From the NCBI GenBank assembly GCA_964544475.1, contig CAZJBS010000005.1, forward strand, positions 124,001-188,000: a stretch of DNA of 64,000 bases, written 5' to 3'. The DNA is from CAZJBS01 sp964544475 (GTDB lineage: Bacteria > CLD3 > SB21). Positions within the stretch are counted from its first letter, which is position 1, and each line of letters opens with the position of its first letter. The position numbers and the translations under genes are program-made. Below the pieces are notes generated by a model. The model did not search any database. It saw nothing but the letters and a program-made list of their open reading frames with translations, and had not been told where the DNA came from. Of this stretch, positions 40,818 through 46,534 are shown piece after piece.

Positions 40818-42007
40818 AACTTCTTCATTTCACCGACAATGGCCGTGAGATACGAAATCAATTCTTTAGCCGCTCCGGGCAGATAGTTCTGCACGAGATA
40901 GTCAACGACCTGAGTCGCCGGAAACGCCTTGAGCGCGCCTTTTTCAAGTGAGCCAACGAGTGCGAATACTTGCTGTGCCGCTTGAAGTGCAGGCACTTGA
41001 TTCTTGAACGAATTGACAATCAGGTTTTTGATGTTATCTGAATTCATTACACGAATTTCCTTTTGTTGGTTTTCGATCTGTCTGTTTTCCGGGGCCGTGT
41101 CTTGAGGCTTAGAATTCACCAAATCCTTGACGGCTTTAAGCCCCTCAACAACCTCGGTGAGTGCGCTCTTGGGCTGTTCTTCCGTTTCCTCGTCTTCTTC
41201 CTCTTCCTCGTCACTGGGTAATTGTCCAAGTTCCACCTGAAGCATTTCCGCTTTGCCTTTCCATTCATCGCGCTCTTTTTCGATGTTCTTAAACATCGTG
41301 TCCATTGTGCCCATTGCGGTTTTAGCGGATTCCTGCCCCGCTTTGAATCCGTTTTGATAGGCATCACTCAACGCCTGCCCCGAGGCACCGGTGTCTTTAC
41401 CGAGCAAGGTCATGAGCATCGTCTGAAATTGGGCCTGCGTCTGCTGGGATTGCTGAAGCAAGAGTTCGTAAATCTTGGAGTCGCCGTTCTGGACAGGAGC
41501 CGGAACGGCTTGAGAATCGGCTTTCGGGTTTTTCTCAAAGTAAAAATCTTCCGGTTCATCCTGCCGTTCGAAACGAACCCGTGTTTCCAGTTCCCGTGAA
41601 ACCGGGAAATACATGCAAATGCCTTTCATATTGGGCATACGGATCATGTAATTTCCCGCGCCGTACCGGTAGGCAACGTCGTCAAATGTGCGCCCGTCGA
41701 TCCGTTCTAAGTAATTCGGTGTGCCGCTTCCCGTGACTCTGAAAAGCACACCCGTATAGGCGAACTCCGGGTCAGGTTTTTTCGGATCAAAGCCGGGATA
41801 GGGTTCATACTTGGGTTTCTTTTCGGGTATGATTTCCGTCTCGGCTTTTTCCGATTCGTCCATAACCTTCCTTACAATTTTCTTAGGCGGAGTGAAGATC
41901 GGCACATCGCCGTTAATGACCCGCTTCACGTCTTCAAGCGTCTCTTCGGCGGCGTTTAAATCTTCGCCTTCAAAGTCTTCTTCGTTTTCTATGACTGGTG
42001 TTTCCAT
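40814..42007 (-). CDS. First protein of the virion-like operon, acidic, 397 aa
   Basis: Start ATG 42005-42007 (METPVIENEEDFE) is preferred over an upstream ATG whose extra 20 residues are Cys/Leu-rich and poor; no Shine-Dalgarno is seen. The N-terminus is acidic, residues about 85-165 look like a beta domain (YTGVLFRVTGSGTPNYLERI), then Gln-rich and coiled-coil parts lead to a poly-Glu linker and a helical C-terminal domain. Possibly a scaffold or minor structural protein; no family match. Confidence 0.7.
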   Translation of the reverse strand: METPVIENEEDFEGEDLNAAEETLEDVKRVINGDVPIFTPPKKIVRKVMDESEKAETEIIPEKKPKYEPYPGFDPKKPDPEFAYTGVLFRVTGSGTPNYLERIDGRTFDDVAYRYGAGNYMIRMPNMKGICMYFPVSRELETRVRFERQDEPEDFYFEKNPKADSQAVPAPVQNGDSKIYELLLQQSQQTQAQFQTMLMTLLGKDTGASGQALSDAYQNGFKAGQESAKTAMGTMDTMFKNIEKERDEWKGKAEMLQVELGQLPSDEEEEEDEETEEQPKSALTEVVEGLKAVKDLVNSKPQDTAPENRQIENQQKEIRVMNSDNIKNLIVNSFKNQVPALQAAQQVFALVGSLEKGALKAFPATQVVDYLVQNYLPGAAKELISYLTAIVGEMKKF

Positions 42008-42077
42008 TGCGGTATTTTTAGTCGTTAAAAAATCACGTAGGCAATATAAAGGCCCGCACGTAGGCATTTCAAATTTT

Positions 42078-42180
42078 GAGACTATTTGAGACTACATGAG
42101 ACTTTAAAAGGTCAATTTTAGTTTATTTGTGGGACTCGCACGGGACTCGGATGGCGGGCGTGTGGGACTGGCGTGGGATT
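42078..42180. promoter_or_regulatory. Phased hexamer arrays upstream of the virion-like operon
   Basis: GAGACT starts at 42078, 42088 and 42098 (exact 10-bp steps). GGGACT starts at 42131, 42142 and 42164, and GGGATT at 42175 (11-bp steps or multiples). Spacing by whole helical turns indicates a protein bound to one DNA face. This fills most of the 373-nt gene-free stretch 42008-42380, together with the mer promoter at its right end. Confidence 0.6.
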
Positions 42181-42341
42181 CGTCTTCCAAATTTTTTTTG
42201 CTAAGGAATGCAGACAGTTTTGTATTTTTATGTTAAATAGTAGAGGTTAACGAGTATTAGAGGTGACTTGTGGGTTGGACAGATTGGAGAAAAATAGCCG
42301 ATAGAAATTATTGGTCGGCATAAGAAAAAAGTAAAAATCAC

Positions 42342-42372
42342 TTGACTCTATACTATGGTACATACCTTATAT
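42342..42372 (+). promoter_or_regulatory. MerR-type promoter with 19-bp spacer
   Basis: The boxes TTGACT (42342-42347) and TTATAT (42367-42372) are separated by 19 bp, the over-long spacing that MerR-family activators correct by twisting DNA. It ends only 8 nt before the merR ATG, so the transcript is nearly leaderless. Confidence 0.8.
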
Positions 42373-42380
42373 TATAGATA

Positions 42381-42821
42381 ATGATTGAGAGCAAAGAAAC
42401 ATTGATGACCATCGGCAAATTAGCTAAAGCAGCAGAAGTGAATCTGCAAACCATTAGATATTATGAACGTATCGGGCTGTTCCCAAAGCCTCGGACAAAG
42501 GAATCTGGCTACCGTGAATATACTGAACAAGACCTGTCGCGGCTTGTATTTGTCAAGAAAGCCAAGGAACTCGGCTTCTCGCTAAAAGAAATCGCACAGT
42601 TACTTACCCTCAAAGTTGATAAGAGAAAAACTTGTGCAGACGTTCGTGAGATGGCGGAATCTTCGATTATAATGATTCAAGAAAAGATTCAGACGCTTGA
42701 AAAGTTTACCGAAGCGTTAAAAAAGCTTTCCGCTCAATGTCATGGTACCGGGCCGACAAGCGAATGTCCGATCCTTGAATTTTTGAACGGCGAACATTTG
42801 AAAGAAAAGGATAAGAGATGA
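42381..42821 (+). CDS. merR: Mercury-responsive regulator MerR
   Basis: A 146-residue MerR-family protein: winged helix (MTIGKLAKAAEVNLQTIRYY) then a dimer helix. Cys85, Cys120 and Cys129 reproduce exactly the spacing of the three Hg-binding cysteines of classical MerR (35 and 9 residues apart), so mercury rather than Zn or Cd is the likely inducer. Unlike classical mer loci it is co-directional with the transporter gene and overlaps it by 4 nt, so the operon autoregulates from its own 19-bp-spacer promoter. Confidence 0.92.
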   Translation: MIESKETLMTIGKLAKAAEVNLQTIRYYERIGLFPKPRTKESGYREYTEQDLSRLVFVKKAKELGFSLKEIAQLLTLKVDKRKTCADVREMAESSIIMIQEKIQTLEKFTEALKKLSAQCHGTGPTSECPILEFLNGEHLKEKDKR

Positions 42822-43414
42822 AAAAAAGTGGATTTCTATCGTTGGGTGTGATTTTAACTGCGGCAGGGGCCTCCCTTTGTTGCATTGGTCCGGCTGTCTT
42901 ATCGATTATTGGAATTGCAGGAATCGGAGCGTTCTCTTTTTTTGAGTCCTACAGGCCGGTTCTGATAACGCTTACGGCAGTTCTACTCGCCATTGGATTT
43001 GGTTTGGCGTACCGAAAAAGAGAAGTTCAATGCGAAGACGGATCGTGCAAAATGGAAAGTGCGGGTAAGTGGAACAAGATCGTTTTATGGGTTGCCGCGT
43101 TCATGGCATTTCTGTTTGTCATTTTTCCTTATGTTCCGATTTCATTTTCACAGGAAGGACAATACGTGAAGGATTCTCAGGTTGTGCAAATCGTGATTCC
43201 TGTTAAAGGAATGACTTGTACCGGATGCAACATGCATGTTGAATCAGTCGTCAAAAAAATCGAAGGCGTTAAATCCGTCAAAGCGGACTTCTCAGCCGGC
43301 GAAGCCGTTGTTCAATTCGACAGTAATAAAGTCAAAGTTGCGGCCATCGTCGATCAAATAAACAAAACGACCGGTTACAAGGCATCAATTCCGGAAACAA
43401 AAATAATGAGGTAA
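42818..43414 (+). CDS. merTP: Mercuric ion transporter, MerT-MerP fusion
   Basis: A 198-residue protein. Residues 1-110 are MerT-like with three membrane helices, the vicinal pair Cys21-Cys22 (SLCCIGP) in the first and a Cys pair (Cys72, Cys77) in the loop. Residues about 125-195 are a MerP/HMA metal-binding domain with GMTCTGC (Cys134, Cys137). It would bind Hg(II) outside and carry it inward. Import makes sense only with a reductase, yet no merA is present in the window. Confidence 0.92.
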   Translation: MKKSGFLSLGVILTAAGASLCCIGPAVLSIIGIAGIGAFSFFESYRPVLITLTAVLLAIGFGLAYRKREVQCEDGSCKMESAGKWNKIVLWVAAFMAFLFVIFPYVPISFSQEGQYVKDSQVVQIVIPVKGMTCTGCNMHVESVVKKIEGVKSVKADFSAGEAVVQFDSNKVKVAAIVDQINKTTGYKASIPETKIMR

Positions 43415-43417
43415 GAA

Positions 43418-43921
43418 ATGGATTGTTGCGCGCCAAAAAATATTTCGACCCAATTATCGAATGTTTGCAAAGAGTGTGGTGAACGGGCGAAGTCGGTTCA
43501 GAGCATGACGCTTTACCACATGCTCAAAAGGCCGTTCGTAAATGAAATTCAGGACACGACATATTTTCACTGTGAAACAGTGGAGTGTGATGTTGTGTAT
43601 TTCAATAATGAAACCGGTCAATATTTCGTCCAAAATCAAATTCGTGTTTCTGTCGGCTCGAAACAAAAAGGGCCGGAGAAGCAATTATGCTATTGTTTTG
43701 ATTACGCGGTAAAAGACATCGACTACGAAATTGAAAACACCGGTAAATCATCTGCGGCAGAAGATATAACTGCGAAAGTCCAAGCCAAACTATGCGCTTG
43801 CGAGATAAAGAATCCTGCCGGACGTTGTTGCTTGGGTCAGGTCAGGTTAGCCATCAGGGAAGGATTGGCAAGTCATTCAAGTGAAACCAATTTAACAGTC
43901 GAGGGAGGTGAGAGACAATGA
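43418..43921 (+). CDS. Putative iron-sulfur metallochaperone, CopZ N-domain-like
   Basis: A 167-residue Cys-rich cytosolic protein. It begins MDCCAPKN, has a zinc-ribbon-like CKEC near residue 18, and further Cys at FHCETVEC, LCYCFDY and CACEI with RCCLGQV near the end. This fits the iron-sulfur metallochaperone family related to the N-terminal domain of Archaeoglobus CopZ, often found beside mer and copper genes. It probably binds imported Hg or another soft metal. It lies 3 nt after merTP. Confidence 0.75.
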   Translation: MDCCAPKNISTQLSNVCKECGERAKSVQSMTLYHMLKRPFVNEIQDTTYFHCETVECDVVYFNNETGQYFVQNQIRVSVGSKQKGPEKQLCYCFDYAVKDIDYEIENTGKSSAAEDITAKVQAKLCACEIKNPAGRCCLGQVRLAIREGLASHSSETNLTVEGGERQ

Positions 43922-44067
43922 AACGAAATCTGTTGATGCTTCTCACATTGGGTGGAATCGCCTTTAGTCTTTTTGCATTTTCCGGATCAAGTGCACAATC
44001 GGAAGGTACTAAGTGCCCTTTAAAAGGTACGCCAGCCTGTCCAGAATATCCGAAGTGCTGTAAGTAA
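43918..44067 (+). CDS. Small secreted Cys-containing peptide, 49 aa
   Basis: ATG 43918-43920 overlaps the preceding stop and is preceded by GGGAGGTGAGAGA. The product has a signal peptide (MKRNLLMLLTLGGIAFSLFA to SSAQ) and a short mature part with four Cys (KCPLKGTPACPEYPKCCK). It is probably a periplasmic metal-binding peptide and the last gene of the mer-like operon. Confidence 0.75.
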   Translation: MKRNLLMLLTLGGIAFSLFAFSGSSAQSEGTKCPLKGTPACPEYPKCCK

Positions 44068-44072
44068 GTAGG

Positions 44073-44312
44073 TCACACTAATTTCGGCGTATATTCCCCA
44101 TTGAACATGTAGTTGCCTTCCCGCAACCGCCGAAAGTATTCAATTACATCTATCCGTGCGATCCGCAGATCGCTCTTACCTTTACCATTGACTGGGAAGA
44201 ATTTCATTTTTGGTCTATGATGGCGGAAGAATGAGGCCCGGCTCATGCCGAATGCAGTCTTGAAAATCCATACCACTTCTTTGCAGGATAGGACAGGTTC
44301 TTTTGGAATCAT
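44073..44312 (-). CDS. Excisionase-like DNA-binding protein (candidate RDF), 79 aa
   Basis: A small basic winged-helix protein with the helix-turn-helix CKEVVWIFKTAFGMSRASFF and a basic wing (KGKSDLRIARIDVIEYF), the layout of Xis/MerR-like excisionases. It lies 80 nt from attR. In the circular element it would start 4 nt after the recombinase stop on the same strand, forming an int-xis operon. It is therefore the best candidate for the recombination directionality factor. It is convergent with the mer-like operon, 5 nt apart. Confidence 0.75.
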   Translation of the reverse strand: MIPKEPVLSCKEVVWIFKTAFGMSRASFFRHHRPKMKFFPVNGKGKSDLRIARIDVIEYFRRLREGNYMFNGEYTPKLV

Positions 44313-44393
44313 AACATTAAGCCGCTGTTAAAAATGGTTTTAGATCGTAGATCAGCTTAATGCCCGAAAGAAAGCGGTTCGACAAAAGGTCGC

Positions 44394-44403
44394 TCGTCTC
44401 CAC
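44394..44403 (+). other. attR core
   Basis: TCGTCTCCAC is identical to attL at 8254-8263. It is followed by CA, completing CCA of the original ssrA 3' end (44403-44405). Left of it lies element DNA with a short inverted repeat (CGAC-AAAAG-GTCG, 44379-44391). Confidence 0.8.
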
Positions 44404-44410
44404 CATTATA

Positions 44411-44446
44411 AAGCCATGGCATTTTGAAATGCCATGGCTTTTTTCT
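44411..44446 (+). terminator. Original ssrA terminator, displaced
   Basis: A perfect 14-bp stem (AAGCCATGGCATTT, 44411-44424, with AAATGCCATGGCTT, 44427-44440) is followed by TTTT. It stands 5 nt after the orphan ssrA CCA end, so it was the native terminator before the element inserted. Confidence 0.85.
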
Positions 44447-44497
44447 TCTTAAAAATATTCGATGGATTCATGACAGGTCGAGAACTCTCCGTCCATG

Positions 44498-45805
44498 TCA
44501 GTTCAGGCAGATCAAGGTTACGGCGATTTCATCCCTCAGTTTTGGAGTCACATGAACTTCGCCAGCATAGTCCTTCCAATGAGCAACGACTTCGTTGACT
44601 TCGTCGATAATTGCGGATGCTTTCTTGATATTGGCGGAACGTGCAACGGACAGCAAATCTTCCTTCCTGATGTCCGTACGTTTTCCATTAATGCTTAGCG
44701 CATGTTGGCTGACCCACGCATGATCGGGTCGGTACGCATGGCAGATATCGTACGCCGGAGCAAGTTCCCACCGGCCATCTTTCTTCAAACGAAATGAAAA
44801 ATTCTTGGTGTGGTCATCGCAATTTCGAGCCGCAACGTTGAAAGCCATCCTTCTGAACATCTGTTCAGCGTCGGCATAAGACAATTTGAGTTCGCGCATG
44901 GTCTGAAAAAGCTGTTCATAACTGAAGCTGGTTACCAGGTTATAATCAAAATGTCTGATGGCGCAAAACGTTTGGATGTGATGCCTGGTCGAGCCTCCCT
45001 CGCGGTCAAATCGTTTCGTCATGAAGTGGGCTCTGCCGTTCTCTTCCAATAGTCGCGAAGGCATCATATCGATGCCGCACGTACGGGCCATGTTGTAATA
45101 CGCCATTTCGACGCGCCCATATCCGTGACTGATTCCAAGTTGCACGTCGCTGACCCCGTCCAGTTTCAAGAGCCAATGTTCGAATCCTTTGGGAGCTAGG
45201 GTCTGACCGGATCGCACGTCACCGGTTTTTTCATTGAACGCAATCACCGCTTTGGGCCTGGCCCCGCCCGCGGAGGTACCGATCCTGAGCATTTCCAGGA
45301 TAGCTTTTTCTGCATCGCCTTGCAGGTTGGCCGCAAAAGCTTCCTTTCTTGACAGGATATTTTGAGCCGTTTTGACCAGACGCTCTATTTCGATGGTGAA
45401 TGCCCTTTTTCCTTCCGCGATGGTCGCCGGCTCAAATTCCAATGCGCCCATGCCTCTGCTACCAACAAAACACAGCGTCTCAACCGGATTCATGCTGTCC
45501 TGTGGACGTCCCTGGTGGGCCAGCCACATGTTGATCAATTCGTGTCCGTACCGATCGGGCAAGGCGTCGGCCAGCAGGCCCGGTAGTCCCTTGAACGTAT
45601 CAAGTTCCGGTTCGCGTTTTTTGCGAAGTGCCGGAAACTTGAACAGGCGCTTGCCGGCGTCAATCGGCATCTGCAACGGAGACAGGTCCCAGCCGTGTGA
45701 CAGGAAGGACCGATCATATTCAAAAGCGGCTACGCCCTCTGACTCCACCCAGGCGACTGCGCCCACGAGTTCGCCCCAAATTCTTATTTCGGCAAGTTCC
45801 ACCAT
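44498..45805 (-). CDS. hipA: HipA-family serine/threonine kinase toxin
   Basis: A 435-residue HipA protein with an N-terminal HipA domain (RIWGELVGAVAW) and a kinase core. The ATP-binding glycine loop GTSAGGARPKAVI, the catalytic NVAARNCDDHTKNFSF and the metal-binding LAPAYDICHAY are intact. In E. coli HipA phosphorylates glutamyl-tRNA synthetase and halts growth; the target here is not known. It follows the hipB-like gene by 13 nt in one operon and ends close to the displaced ssrA terminator. G+C is between that of the host and the element. Confidence 0.92.
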   Translation of the reverse strand: MVELAEIRIWGELVGAVAWVESEGVAAFEYDRSFLSHGWDLSPLQMPIDAGKRLFKFPALRKKREPELDTFKGLPGLLADALPDRYGHELINMWLAHQGRPQDSMNPVETLCFVGSRGMGALEFEPATIAEGKRAFTIEIERLVKTAQNILSRKEAFAANLQGDAEKAILEMLRIGTSAGGARPKAVIAFNEKTGDVRSGQTLAPKGFEHWLLKLDGVSDVQLGISHGYGRVEMAYYNMARTCGIDMMPSRLLEENGRAHFMTKRFDREGGSTRHHIQTFCAIRHFDYNLVTSFSYEQLFQTMRELKLSYADAEQMFRRMAFNVAARNCDDHTKNFSFRLKKDGRWELAPAYDICHAYRPDHAWVSQHALSINGKRTDIRKEDLLSVARSANIKKASAIIDEVNEVVAHWKDYAGEVHVTPKLRDEIAVTLICLN

Positions 45806-45818
45806 CGTTCACTCAGTC

Positions 45819-46145
45819 TTATTTGTTTTTTTTTCCCCGCGCCCTTCGTCTTTTTTCTTTTTGTAATTTGACCAGCGCCAGCGGACTGATGGAGGGCTCC
45901 ACGGAAAAAACGTCCATCACCTGAAGTTGATCGAGGATGCGGAGCACGCGGATCAGCGTGGCCAGCGTGACGGTTTCGCCCCTTTCCAGCAGGCTTAGCG
46001 TGGACCGGCTGATGCCCGCCGCAAGCGCCAGCGCATCCTGTGTCCTGTTTTGATCAAGGCGATGATGCTGCACAAATGAGCCAATTTGAGCAAGGAGAGC
46101 TTCATCGTTCATCGAAGTCCAATTCTTGTATGATTTATCAATCAT
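45819..46145 (-). CDS. hipB: HipB-like XRE antitoxin
   Basis: A 108-residue protein with an XRE helix-turn-helix (RTQDALALAAGISRSTLSLLE) and a basic tail (EKRRRARGKKNK). It would neutralise HipA and repress its own promoter. The start is either 46145 or the in-frame ATG at 46112 (MNDEALLAQ); neither has a strong ribosome binding site. Confidence 0.88.
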   Translation of the reverse strand: MIDKSYKNWTSMNDEALLAQIGSFVQHHRLDQNRTQDALALAAGISRSTLSLLERGETVTLATLIRVLRILDQLQVMDVFSVEPSISPLALVKLQKEKRRRARGKKNK

Positions 46146-46185
46146 AAAATATAAAAATGACTAATAGTGAATGATTTACAATTCA

Positions 46186-46214
46186 AGTATAATTGCTATT
46201 ATCCAATAATGCAA
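46186..46214 (-). promoter_or_regulatory. hipBA promoter with overlapping operator
   Basis: On the minus strand TTGCAT (46209-46214) and TATACT (46186-46191) are spaced by exactly 17 bp. The spacer forms an imperfect palindrome (TTGCATTAT-TGG-ATAATAGCAA), a natural site for HipB. Confidence 0.65.
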
Positions 46215-46386
46215 GCAAAATATTGAATTAATTATCATGCATTATTGTTAAAATGATAATATTATGAACGAATAATAATACGAACGAAGCAACTATTTTC
46301 GAATTCGTTGGGCGGCCAAGGGCGGATTCACAGTCCAATAGATGGGTGGATTCTGTCAAGACAACCCCTACATGCGGAAGCCCGTG

Positions 46387-46410
46387 GGTGGCTTATTCTC
46401 GGACACGGGT
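46387..46410 (+). repeat. 24-bp duplicate of an ssrA segment
   Basis: The sequence beginning GGTGGCTTATTC and ending ACACGGGT is identical to ssrA positions 8220-8243 (just before the T loop). It is not followed by the rest of ssrA. It probably marks an attachment site of another, older integration event. Confidence 0.75.
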
Positions 46411-46534
46411 AAGATGGTTTCTTTTGGAACGCCTTCTCTCGGTGGTCTTTTCCAGTCAATGGCCCCAACTAAACCGCCATGAAACAAGCTGGACTGTCAA
46501 GAGCGACGATCAGACCCAGGAAATGCGCACTGCC

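Larger units (their letters stand above)
8264..44403. mobile_element. Integrative element of 36.1 kb in the ssrA 3' end
   Basis: The left boundary is the 10-bp core TCGTCTCCAC at 8254-8263, the end of ssrA. The right boundary is the same 10 bp at 44394-44403, followed by the rest of the original gene (CCA) and a strong terminator. A serine recombinase gene lies at the left end and an excisionase-like gene at the right end. Joining the ends restores an intact recombinase frame, which independently supports the boundaries. The interior is more A+T-rich than the flanks. Contents are replication genes, repressors, metal resistance, a ubiquitin-like cassette and a virion-like operon. No relaxase, type IV secretion, terminase or portal gene was recognised. 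Confidence 0.88.
46146..46534. other. A+T-rich intergenic region with ssrA fragment
   Basis: The left part is the hipBA promoter and further ATTATT-rich repeats. The right part contains the ssrA-derived 24-bp repeat at 46387-46410. No gene is visible. Confidence 0.6.

Noticed and set aside
30043..42007. Ordinary tailed prophage or conjugative transfer region
   Set aside because: No terminase, portal, major tail, relaxase, coupling protein or VirB4-like ATPase is recognisable.
42078..42180. CRISPR array
   Set aside because: Repeats are only 6 bp with 4-16 bp gaps and no cas genes are present; they are regulatory-type repeats. No CRISPR array was found elsewhere in the window.
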